NCBI RefSeq assembly: GCF_004341165.1
Contig: NZ_SLZR01000003.1
Location: 124,001-188,000, forward strand
From: Reinekea marinisedimentorum
GTDB lineage: Bacteria; Pseudomonadota; Gammaproteobacteria; Pseudomonadales; Natronospirillaceae
Length of the DNA stretch: 64,000 bases
Direction of reading: 5' to 3'
Made by a program: the position numbers and the translations under genes
The notes under the pieces: model-generated
The model's input: the letters and a program-made list of their open reading frames with translations, nothing else
Told to the model about the DNA's origin: nothing
The model's database searches: none
Shown: positions 8,709 through 17,535 of the stretch, one piece after another
Layout: the number at the start of each line of letters is the position of its first letter
Position numbering within the stretch: the first letter of the stretch is position 1

Positions 8709-9800
8709 TTACAGACCGACGGCTTTTGACTGATCAAAATCGACAAGCGTGGGTGCTGTTTCGTCGTTTAAATTAACGAAGCCCTGACCAACCACGATAA
8801 TGCGGGATTTCTGCGGCAAGCCCTGAACCCATACACCATCGGTACCTGAGCGGATGATGTCCACCTCGTAGAATTGAACGCGATTCTCGGCATCCAGTGT
8901 TTTCAAGCCCATCAGGCCATCTTCATTGATATAAAGCAGAGCAGGGCTGATGTAATGACCGGTCGAGTTTTCAAGTGTCACCTTGGCAACCGAGGTAACG
9001 CCGGAAATCTTCTTGCTGACTGCAGCAATCTTCATTTCGATGACAAAGGTGCGGGTGACCGGGTTTGCGACCGAGCCGATATAACTGACTACACCGGGGA
9101 CTTTGTCGCCATTGATCAGTTCAACCGTACCGCGTTGGTTCAGCTTTAACTTGAGGATGTCCTTTTCGGAAACCGAGCCTTCAAACACCAGTTGTGAATA
9201 GTCGTAAACTTCGGCAACGGTATCGCCAACGCCGATATAGCTGCCTACTTCAAGATCACTGTTTTCTATCTGGCCGGTAATCGGTGAGCGTATGACGGTG
9301 TTTTCCAATTGAATCTGCAGCGAAGAGAGCGTTGCCTTGGCCTGCTGAAGCGCCGCATATAGGGCTGAAATTTGGGTTTCGTTGATTAAGCCTTTTCGCT
9401 TCAGTTCCAGTGCTGCTTCGTATTCCAGATTGGCCTGATTTTCAAAAGCTTCTGCCTGATTGATCTGAGCAGGAATGTTTTTGGTGTCCAGCCGTGCGAT
9501 AATGCCGCCTTGCGTTACCGTGTCACCTTGCGATTTCAGTACGGCAACAACCTTTCCGGCACCCTCGCTAATAACGGTAATGTTACGCAAAGCTCTGGTG
9601 GTGCCATTAATCGTTAACTGCTGCTGAACCTCTCTGGCAATGCTGTCGACTGCCTGAACGGTTGGGATCAATGACTTTGCTTTAGGCTGCTGAGGTATTT
9701 GCTCAGGGGTTGTTTCTTCATGGCCAGACATCATCCATGCAGCAAAAGCGATTGTTATGATGACCGCAATGAGCGGCCCGGCAAATCTGGATTTAGACAC
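8709..9800 (-). CDS. RND efflux periplasmic adaptor subunit (HlyD/MFP family)
   Basis: A 363-residue membrane-fusion protein that bridges the RND permease and an outer-membrane channel. It begins with GTG at 9800 behind GAGG. Residues 7-25 form a hydrophobic anchor; then come the split biotinyl-lipoyl-like halves (GKVVAVLKSQGDTVTQGGIIARLD and, after the hairpin, TVIRSPITGQIENSD), a coiled-coil hairpin (about 110-165) and a C-terminal beta-barrel and membrane-proximal domain. It is the first gene of the operon. The short coiled-coil hairpin fits the adaptors of this RND subgroup. Confidence 0.9.
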   Translation of the reverse strand: MSKSRFAGPLIAVIITIAFAAWMMSGHEETTPEQIPQQPKAKSLIPTVQAVDSIAREVQQQLTINGTTRALRNITVISEGAGKVVAVLKSQGDTVTQGGIIARLDTKNIPAQINQAEAFENQANLEYEAALELKRKGLINETQISALYAALQQAKATLSSLQIQLENTVIRSPITGQIENSDLEVGSYIGVGDTVAEVYDYSQLVFEGSVSEKDILKLKLNQRGTVELINGDKVPGVVSYIGSVANPVTRTFVIEMKIAAVSKKISGVTSVAKVTLENSTGHYISPALLYINEDGLMGLKTLDAENRVQFYEVDIIRSGTDGVWVQGLPQKSRIIVVGQGFVNLNDETAPTLVDFDQSKAVGL

Positions 9801-9847
9801 GATTGAGACCTCTGTATAAACTTGCAGGCTTTCAGTGAATATTAAAC

Positions 9848-9865
9848 GTGGCGTTATAATGCCAC
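9848..9865 (+). promoter_or_regulatory. Inverted repeat enclosing a TATAAT box before uup
   Basis: GTGGC (9848-9852) and GCCAC (9861-9865) flank GTTATAAT. The TATAAT at 9855-9860 is a perfect -10 match, 22 bp before the uup ATG, but the -35 region is poor (TTCAGT at 9831). The repeat is centred on the -10, in the 81-bp gap between the divergent RND adaptor and uup. It could be an operator. Confidence 0.35.
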
Positions 9866-9881
9866 ATGTGAAGTTAAATTT

Positions 9882-11768
9882 ATGAGTCTAATTATTTTTG
9901 ATGGTGTCCATTTTGCGATGGGCGCAGCAGCATTGCTTGATCAATGTTCATTTACGGTAGAAAAGGGCGAGCGGATCGCTTTGGTTGGCAGAAACGGCGT
10001 TGGCAAATCAACGCTGATGCGACTGATTCAGGGCGACTACGAGCCGGATGCCGGTGTTATCAAGTACGCTCAGGGCATGCGCATCGGACATTTGCAGCAG
10101 TCCTTACCGGAGGGCGATCAGCGCACAGTGCTGGAGGTTGTTCTGGATGGTGTGCCTGTAGTTGGCAGTGCCATTTATGAGTATCAGCGCATTGTGCTGC
10201 AATCCAACCCCGATATTCAGCGCATGGAGCAGCTGCAGAAAATCATTGAAGACGGCGATGGCTGGCACTATCAAACCCGCGCCGAGACCGTTATCAGCCG
10301 CTTGGGTCTGGATCAGAATAAGGTTTTCGGTGAGCTTTCCGGCGGTTGGCGTCGGCGCGTTTTGCTGGCTCAGGCCCTGGTGGATGAGCCCGATCTGCTC
10401 ATTCTCGATGAGCCGACCAACCATCTGGATATTAAAATGGTTGAATGGCTGGAAGAGCTGCTGCTCGACTTCAACGGCACGCTGTTGTTTGTTTCCCACG
10501 ACCGGTCATTTATCGATCATGTTGCCACCAAAATTATGGATCTGGATCGCGGCAAGATCGTGGCTTTCAGTGCCCCCTACGAAAAATACCTCACTGAAAA
10601 AGAACACGCACTGGAGGTGGAAACCGCCCAGCGTGCTCAGGAAGATAAGGTTCTCGCCCGTGAAGAAGCCTGGATCCGTCAGGGCATTAAAGCCCGCCGT
10701 ACCCGTAATGAGGGGCGCGTGCGTGCGTTAAAAAGTATGCGTACCGAACTGGCAGGCCGGCGTACCCTGCAGGGTTCTGCCAAATTCGATATTAATCAGG
10801 ATGAAGTCAGTGGCAAGCTGGTTGCTGAATTGACTGATGTCGCCTTTTCCTATGGCGACAGCCCAATTATTCGTGAGTTTTCGGATGTGGTTATGCGGGG
10901 TGATAAGATCGCGCTGATCGGCCCGAACGGGATTGGTAAATCGACGTTACTGAAAATTCTGCTGGGTGAATTAGAACCGCAGTCCGGGGTTTTGCGTCAG
11001 GGTACTAAGCTGAATGTCGCCTATTTCGATCAGGCCCGCATGGCGCTGGACCCGGAAAAGACGCTTATCGACAGCGTAGCCGAAGGCCGCGAATTCATCA
11101 CCATCGGCGGTAAATCACGCCATGTCATTAGCTATCTGGAAGACTTTTTGTTCCAGCCTGAGCGTTGCCGGATGAAGGTCCGACAGTTGAGCGGTGGTGA
11201 AACCAACCGGCTGCTGCTGGCCCGGCTATTCAGTCAGCCGGCGAACCTGCTGGTGCTCGACGAACCGACCAACGACTTAGACATGGACACGTTGGAGCTG
11301 TTGATCGACCGGATCTCAGATTTCTCCGGTACGGTATTGCTGGTCAGCCATGACCGCTACTTTATTGATCAATTGGCAACCAAAACCTGGGCCTTTGAAG
11401 GGAATGGTGCCATCCGCATCTACCCCGGCGGTTATGAAGACTGGACCAATCAGGGGGGCAAATGGCCGGAAGAGGGTCAGGTCAACAATACGAAAAAAGA
11501 AAAACCAGTTGATAAAAAGGTGAATCAATCTCCATCCAAAACAAAAAAGTTAAGCTATAAAGACCAGCGTGAGTTTGATCAAATGCCGGAGAAAATAGAA
11601 CAGCTGGAATCTGAAGTGATGACACTGGAAGAGCAGGTCTCCGATGCGAGCTTTTACAGCCAGCCACCGGAAGTGACCGGGCCGGTTCTGGAACGCTTGC
11701 TGGAAGTGCAGGAACAACTGAATAAAACCTACGACCGCTGGGTCGAGCTTGAAGGTTTACAGGAATAA
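9882..11768 (+). CDS. uup: ABC-F ATPase Uup
   Basis: A 628-residue cytoplasmic ABC-F protein with two nucleotide-binding domains and no membrane segments. Domain 1 has Walker A GRNGVGKST and signature LSGGWRRR; domain 2 has GPNGIGKST and LSGGETNR; both Walker B motifs end in DEPTN. A linker rich in charged residues separates them, and the C-terminal 90 residues form a lysine-rich stretch and a coiled coil, the Uup hallmark that binds branched DNA. Uup is linked to ribosome function and to suppression of transposon excision. It starts a small plus-strand operon with two unknown genes. Confidence 0.93.
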   Translation: MSLIIFDGVHFAMGAAALLDQCSFTVEKGERIALVGRNGVGKSTLMRLIQGDYEPDAGVIKYAQGMRIGHLQQSLPEGDQRTVLEVVLDGVPVVGSAIYEYQRIVLQSNPDIQRMEQLQKIIEDGDGWHYQTRAETVISRLGLDQNKVFGELSGGWRRRVLLAQALVDEPDLLILDEPTNHLDIKMVEWLEELLLDFNGTLLFVSHDRSFIDHVATKIMDLDRGKIVAFSAPYEKYLTEKEHALEVETAQRAQEDKVLAREEAWIRQGIKARRTRNEGRVRALKSMRTELAGRRTLQGSAKFDINQDEVSGKLVAELTDVAFSYGDSPIIREFSDVVMRGDKIALIGPNGIGKSTLLKILLGELEPQSGVLRQGTKLNVAYFDQARMALDPEKTLIDSVAEGREFITIGGKSRHVISYLEDFLFQPERCRMKVRQLSGGETNRLLLARLFSQPANLLVLDEPTNDLDMDTLELLIDRISDFSGTVLLVSHDRYFIDQLATKTWAFEGNGAIRIYPGGYEDWTNQGGKWPEEGQVNNTKKEKPVDKKVNQSPSKTKKLSYKDQREFDQMPEKIEQLESEVMTLEEQVSDASFYSQPPEVTGPVLERLLEVQEQLNKTYDRWVELEGLQE

Positions 11769-11797
11769 AATAAAAGGGCGGGGGCCAAAACCACTAT

Positions 11798-12532
11798 ATG
11801 AGCATTACTTATCTTTTTAAATTTTTGGAAGATGGCTCTGAACTGAAAATTGAAACGGCGTCAGCGTCCGAGCAAAAGATCGAGCGCATCAACAGTTCGC
11901 CGGCTGAATGGACAAAGCTGGAGTACTGCCAGTGCTCAAATTGCCCGCTGAAGCGCAGTGAAGTAACCCATTGCCCCGCGGCATTGGATATTCAACCAAT
12001 TGTCGAACATTTTCGAGAGCTACCGGGCTTTAAGAAGGTATCGGTGACGGTGATTTCGCACGAGCGTGAGTATCACAAAACAACCGGTCTTGAAGAGGGG
12101 TTACGTTCATTGATGGGGCTGATTATGGCGAACAGCGATTGCCCGATTCTGGCTAATCTGAAGCCGATGGCCTTTACCCACCTGCCGTTTGCCAGTCAGG
12201 ATGAGTTTATTATTCGCAGTGCCGGCACTTATTTATTGCGTCAGTACTTTAATATGCGCGATAAAAAAGAGGCCGATTGGGAGTTAAGCGGCCTGGTGTC
12301 ATTAAACCGGGAGTTACAGCTGGTGAATCAGGCCATCTGGCAGCGCGTGCACAGCGCCTGTCATGGCGATTCGAACCTGAAGGCGCTGCTCAGTTTCTTT
12401 ACGCTGTCTTCCAGTGTTTCTTATTCTCTGCAAACCCAGCTGAACAAGCTGAAAAGCCACTTTCTGAACGAAACCGAGTCACTGGAGCTGTTCGAGACGA
12501 ATATCACCGAGGAATCTAAATGGCGTCCATAA
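11798..12532 (+). CDS. Conserved protein with four-cysteine motif (possibly DUF6901)
   Basis: A 244-residue soluble protein without signal peptide. After an N-terminal strand pair (about 1-40) it carries C44-x-C46-x2-C49-x9-C59 (CQCSNCPL then HCPAAL), a spacing that suggests a metal site, followed by a mainly helical region. I recall similar cysteine motifs in DUF6901, but am not certain of the number. It follows uup by 29 bp and overlaps the next gene by 13 bp, so the three are probably co-transcribed. In Pseudomonas unknown genes also sit between uup and fadBA, from memory. Function unknown. Confidence 0.6.
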   Translation: MSITYLFKFLEDGSELKIETASASEQKIERINSSPAEWTKLEYCQCSNCPLKRSEVTHCPAALDIQPIVEHFRELPGFKKVSVTVISHEREYHKTTGLEEGLRSLMGLIMANSDCPILANLKPMAFTHLPFASQDEFIIRSAGTYLLRQYFNMRDKKEADWELSGLVSLNRELQLVNQAIWQRVHSACHGDSNLKALLSFFTLSSSVSYSLQTQLNKLKSHFLNETESLELFETNITEESKWRP

Positions 12533-13029
12533 TTGCCGTTTTATCGATATTGGTTGTCGCGGGTGCCTTCATGTGGATGCAGCCCTCCAAAAGGGATAAG
12601 CGCCTTGCAAAGCTTCGCTCCGGAGCGCTGACACAGGGTTTTCTCGTTGGCAGCGTTAAGTTACCGGATACCACGGAGCATGGCCGGGTAAATAACCGTT
12701 TTGAGATTCAGACGATCTATCAGATTGCTTTGAAACTGGAAGCCCAGAGCCAGCTTGAATTCACGGCCCTGCGTAGCACCGGTGAGAGCGGAATTTATCT
12801 GCCGGATGGCTGGGCATGGAATAAGCGCAGTAACGTGCCAGAGAGCATCTACACCGCGCTTTCAACCTTCTTAGCAGGCCTGCCGGAATCCGTAACGGCA
12901 CTGGTTGTCAGTAAAACGGCAATTGGCCTGGTGTGGGATGAGAAAGACCCTCAGCTCACGCTGGAGCAAATAAAGTCGATGCTGCACAGCGTTGCCGGGT
13001 TGTGTGATTTAGAACCCCACAGCAGCTGA
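12520..13029 (+). CDS. Membrane-anchored conserved protein of unknown function
   Basis: A 169-residue protein with one N-terminal transmembrane helix (about residues 3-20, ending MWMQ) and a basic stretch after it (KRDKRLAKLR), so the rest probably lies in the cytoplasm. The soluble part is alpha/beta with a conserved-looking YLPDGWAW segment near residue 91 and no recognised domain. Its ATG lies 13 bp inside the preceding gene, which implies translational coupling. A terminator follows at 13059. The pair may act together; nothing in the sequence says how. Confidence 0.6.
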   Translation: MASIIAVLSILVVAGAFMWMQPSKRDKRLAKLRSGALTQGFLVGSVKLPDTTEHGRVNNRFEIQTIYQIALKLEAQSQLEFTALRSTGESGIYLPDGWAWNKRSNVPESIYTALSTFLAGLPESVTALVVSKTAIGLVWDEKDPQLTLEQIKSMLHSVAGLCDLEPHSS

Positions 13030-13058
13030 TCACTGGTCAGTTACTTTAAATCCCTTCT

Positions 13059-13084
13059 AACGCCTCATTCCTGAGGCGTTTTTG
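13059..13084 (+). terminator. Rho-independent terminator of the uup operon
   Basis: AACGCCTCA (13059-13067), loop TTCC, TGAGGCGTT (13072-13080), then three more Ts. It lies 30 bp after the stop of the preceding gene and isolates fadBA from the uup operon. Confidence 0.85.
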
Positions 13085-13131
13085 CTGCTCAAATACCTTG
13101 CGAAAACAGTGTTCATCCGACCTTAGTCGAG

Positions 13132-13196
13132 TTGACATCACCCTGATTGGGTCTAATGTATTCAACAATCAAACGATTGTTTGAAACTTGTGTTTG
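13132..13196 (+). promoter_or_regulatory. fadBA promoter region with two overlapping PsrA-type boxes
   Basis: Two copies of the PsrA consensus (C/G)AAAC-N4-GTTT(G/C) lie head to tail: CAAAC-GATT-GTTTG at 13170-13183 and GAAAC-TTGT-GTTTG at 13183-13196, sharing one G. The first extends to a perfect TCAAAC/GTTTGA palindrome (13169-13184). A TTGACA at 13132-13137 is a likely -35; the -10 is unclear around 13153-13165. Bound protein would sit at or just after the transcription start, as expected for a repressor. PsrA represses fadBA in Pseudomonas, and a psrA gene begins at 63705. Confidence 0.75.
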
Positions 13197-13309
13197 ATGA
13201 TGATTTGAACTCATTAATCGATTACAGAGAGGGTCGATTAATGAAAGGCCTCGCGGCAAAACATCTTCAAATGGGTGCTCACATAAAGATAAGAATTGGA
13301 GACCATTTC

Positions 13310-15457
13310 ATGATTTATCAGGGCGATGGAATCACTGTAAAAGAGCGTGATGACGGGCTTGCCGAACTGACATTTGACCTAAAGGGTGAGTCAGTTAATA
13401 AATTCAACCAGGCAACACTTCAGGAATTAAAGGAAGTAACGACTGAGCTGGCTTCCAGCAAGGTTAAAGGCTTACTGGTCACCAGTGCCAAAGAGGGCTT
13501 TATTGTCGGTGCAGACATTACCGAATTTCTGGGTTGGTTTGATCAGGAAGAAGAACAGATTGTTGCGGATATTCTCGATGCAAATGCGATATTCAGCGCA
13601 TTTGAAGATTTGCCTTTCCCGACCGTCGTGGCCATCAACGGTATATGCCTTGGTGGTGGCTTTGAGATGGCGCTGGCCTGCGATTACCGGGTAATGTCTA
13701 AAACCGCAAAGGTTGGTTTACCCGAAGTTAAGCTTGGCATCTATCCGGGTTTTGGTGGCACGGTTCGTCTGTCCAGGGTGACAGGTGCCGATAATGCCAT
13801 TGAGTGGATCGCATCCGGCTCGGAAAAATCGGCAGATCAGGCATTTAAAGATGGCGCAGTCGATGCGGTATCTGAGCTTGAAGCGGTTAATGAAGATGCA
13901 TATCAGCTGCTTAAAAAAATCACATCCGGAGAGCTTGAATACGAACAAAAAAGAGCCGAGAAAAAGGCCAAACTAAAGCTCAGCCCAATTGAAAGCATGA
14001 TGGCTTTTGAAACGGCCAAAGGTTTTGTTGCTGCCAAAGCCGGTAAGCACTACCCATCACCGGTTGAAGCTATCAAGTCTATGCAGAAGCATGCGAACTT
14101 TGAGCGGGACAAAGCGATTGCAGTCGAGGCTAAAGGCTTTGCGAAAATGGCCAAAACGCCGGTTGCAAAAAACCTTATCGGTCTGTTTTTGAACGACCAG
14201 AAAATTAAAAGAATTGCTAAACACCATACCAAAGACGCACCTGAAGTGAATCAGGCAGCGGTTCTTGGAGCCGGCATTATGGGCGGCGGTATTGCCTATC
14301 AAAGTGCGTACAAAGGTACGCCTATTTTAATGAAAGATATCAATGAAGACGGTATTCAACTCGGTTTAAAAGAAGCCTCTAAATTGTTGGTAAAGGCTGT
14401 GGAGCGGGGCAAGATTGATACCGCAAAAATGGCCGAAACGCTGTGTAAAATTCGCCCGGCTTTATCCTATGGCGAGTTTGAAAATGTCGATGTCTGTGTC
14501 GAAGCGGTTGTTGAAAACCCGGCCGTAAAAAAATCCGTGCTGGCCGAAGCAGAACAGCAACTTAAAGAAGGTGCGGTGCTGGCTTCCAATACCTCAACAA
14601 TTTCTATTACAGAGCTTGCGACAGCACTGCAAAAACCAGAAAACTTTTGTGGTATGCACTTCTTCAATCCGGTTCACAGAATGCCGTTGGTTGAAGTGAT
14701 TCGTGGCGAGAAAACCTCAGACAGAACAGTCGCAGCTGTGGTTTCGTATGCCCAGAAAATGGGGAAAACCCCAATCGTTGTCAACGACTGCCCTGGCTTT
14801 CTGGTGAACAGAATTCTGTTCCCTTATTTTGGAGGTTTTGCCGCACTGTTGAATGACGGTGTTGATTTTGAACGTATTGATAAGTTGATGGAAAAATTTG
14901 GCTGGCCTATGGGCCCGGCTTACCTGATGGATGTTGTAGGTATCGATACCGGCATTCATGCACAGAAAGTGATGGCGGCCGGCTTCCCGGACCGTATGAC
15001 GCACGGCTATAAAACAGCTATGGATGTCATGTTTGAGCAGCAACGTTTCGGTCAGAAAAACGGTAAAGGTTTTTATCAGTATTCTGTCGATAAAAAAGGA
15101 AAGCCCAAGAAAGAAACGGACAGTGAAGCTCACGCATTGGTTCGTCAGGTTGCACAAAACTCCGTAGAAGTTTCCGATCAGGATATCGTCAATCGTCTGA
15201 TGATTCCTATGTGTCTGGAAACCGTCCGTTGCCTGGAAGATGGCATTGTGGCGTCACCTGCTGAAGCCGATTTGGGGCTGATTTACGGCCTTGGTTTTCC
15301 ACCATTCCTGGGCGGCGCATTAAAGTATATCGATGACACCGGTATTTCAGAATTTGTAGATCTGTGCAAACAGTTTGAGCATCTGGGCGCGTTGTATCAG
15401 CCGACAGAAAAATTGCTCGAAATGTCAGAAACAAACTCAACATTTTATGCGCAGTAG
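13310..15457 (+). CDS. fadB: Fatty acid oxidation complex subunit alpha FadB
   Basis: A 715-residue multifunctional beta-oxidation enzyme: enoyl-CoA hydratase/isomerase in the N-terminal part and L-3-hydroxyacyl-CoA dehydrogenase in the C-terminal part. The hydratase region shows [20 protein letters not shown] with a catalytic glutamate, and [14 protein letters not shown]. The dehydrogenase has the NAD-binding [13 protein letters not shown] (near residue 320) and the catalytic histidine in [15 protein letters not shown] chose the ATG at 13310, behind GGAGA, because the protein then begins MIYQG like other FadB proteins; the in-frame extension upstream covers the PsrA operators. It pairs with FadA in an alpha2-beta2 complex. 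Confidence 0.96.
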   Translation: MIYQGDGITVKERDDGLAELTFDLKGESVNKFNQATLQELKEVTTELASSKVKGLLVTSAKEGFIVGADITEFLGWFDQEEEQIVADILDANAIFSAFEDLPFPTVVAINGICLGGGFEMALACDYRVMSKTAKVGLPEVKLGIYPGFGGTVRLSRVTGADNAIEWIASGSEKSADQAFKDGAVDAVSELEAVNEDAYQLLKKITSGELEYEQKRAEKKAKLKLSPIESMMAFETAKGFVAAKAGKHYPSPVEAIKSMQKHANFERDKAIAVEAKGFAKMAKTPVAKNLIGLFLNDQKIKRIAKHHTKDAPEVNQAAVLGAGIMGGGIAYQSAYKGTPILMKDINEDGIQLGLKEASKLLVKAVERGKIDTAKMAETLCKIRPALSYGEFENVDVCVEAVVENPAVKKSVLAEAEQQLKEGAVLASNTSTISITELATALQKPENFCGMHFFNPVHRMPLVEVIRGEKTSDRTVAAVVSYAQKMGKTPIVVNDCPGFLVNRILFPYFGGFAALLNDGVDFERIDKLMEKFGWPMGPAYLMDVVGIDTGIHAQKVMAAGFPDRMTHGYKTAMDVMFEQQRFGQKNGKGFYQYSVDKKGKPKKETDSEAHALVRQVAQNSVEVSDQDIVNRLMIPMCLETVRCLEDGIVASPAEADLGLIYGLGFPPFLGGALKYIDDTGISEFVDLCKQFEHLGALYQPTEKLLEMSETNSTFYAQ

Positions 15458-16645
<1,188 letters not shown>

Positions 16646-16656
16646 GTTGACATTGC

Positions 16657-16676
16657 TAAGCGGCTTCGGCCGCTTA
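16657..16676. terminator. Bidirectional terminator between fadA and the next gene
   Basis: TAAGCGGC (16657-16664), UUCG-type loop, GCCGCTTA (16669-16676). The right arm contains the stop codon of the convergent gene at 16674. T-runs are short on both sides, but the tetraloop and location between converging genes support a shared terminator. Confidence 0.65.
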
Positions 16677-17408
16677 ATAAGGCTGTTTTTTAATCAGCCT
16701 GGCTTCTGCTTCGCTCTGTTTGTTTTCCGGATGGGTAACGTACAAATCAGAAATTTCACGTGATACCTGTTTGATCTGTTCTGTCTTTTCATCAAAAGTA
16801 AGATCAGACTTAATCAACAGTTCCTTAGCGTGTTTGAAAAAGTTTGCCGCATTACTGATTTCACCCTGGCTCCTGGCGATGGCGCCTTGGTGCCGATAGG
16901 CTTTCACTTCTAAAAGTAAGGCATTCTGGCTGAGTCGTTTGCTGTGAGTGCTGGCCGCGCCTGGGTCTATTTTTCCTGTGTTATGAAGTTCTCGCACCAG
17001 CTTTAAAGCGCGCGCGAAATGTTTTTTAACCAGGAAAATCTGTTGATCAGACGCTGGAATTTCCGGCTCTTTTGGTGTGGCTGCCAGCACCTGAACTTCC
17101 TGTTCAATAGCTCGAATATTAAGCAGATCGCTGCGCAATTCTTCACTGTCGGGCTTCAGTTTAATGCCTTGCTCGGCTGTGGCGGACATTTCTTTCAGCA
17201 TCGATTCAAGCAGGCTGGTATTTCTGTCGTAAATAAGCAGTGTATGAATCAGCTCATCCAGATCGATTATTTTTCGGTGATGCAGCCTGGCTTTTCTGTT
17301 GAGCTCTTGTAAAGCAAGCTCTCGATCAGCGGCAAACTTCGATAAATACAGTGCGCCAGCCATAACTGCCAGTATCGCTAAAACGCCCAGAAAAGCCCAA
17401 AAGGACAT
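16674..17408 (-). CDS. Membrane-anchored helical protein of unknown function
   Basis: A 244-residue protein with one N-terminal transmembrane helix (about residues 4-22), then an almost wholly helical, charged region with heptad-like spacing (about 25-130) and a C-terminal part that could form TPR-like helical repeats (NAANFFKHAKELLIKSD). No enzymatic motif is visible. It is transcribed away from topA and ends in the terminator shared with fadA. An unknown gene at this place between fadA and topA is also found in Pseudomonas, from memory, so the protein is probably conserved. Function unknown. Confidence 0.6.
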   Translation of the reverse strand: MSFWAFLGVLAILAVMAGALYLSKFAADRELALQELNRKARLHHRKIIDLDELIHTLLIYDRNTSLLESMLKEMSATAEQGIKLKPDSEELRSDLLNIRAIEQEVQVLAATPKEPEIPASDQQIFLVKKHFARALKLVRELHNTGKIDPGAASTHSKRLSQNALLLEVKAYRHQGAIARSQGEISNAANFFKHAKELLIKSDLTFDEKTEQIKQVSREISDLYVTHPENKQSEAEARLIKKQPY

Positions 17409-17435
17409 AAATAATTCCTTTCACTACATTATTAC

Positions 17436-17463
17436 TTGACGGATCAATTTAATTCTTTATAAC
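17436..17463 (+). promoter_or_regulatory. Likely sigma-70 promoter of topA
   Basis: TTGACG (17436-17441), 16-bp spacer, TATAAC (17458-17463): five of six consensus bases in each box. The predicted leader holds a small hairpin, GCTTGCG paired with CGCAAAGC at 17471-17490. The topA ATG follows at 17536. Confidence 0.6.
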
Positions 17464-17535
17464 CGTTGCCGCTTGCGGAAAGCGCAAAGCTGGGTTAATT
17501 ATATTAAAAAGACATCATAAGCGGAAATGTAGCGC

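Noticed and set aside
13181-13309. In-frame N-terminal extension of fadB
   Set aside because: The extension overlaps the PsrA operators, shows no family similarity, and a well-spaced GGAGA precedes the ATG at 13310.
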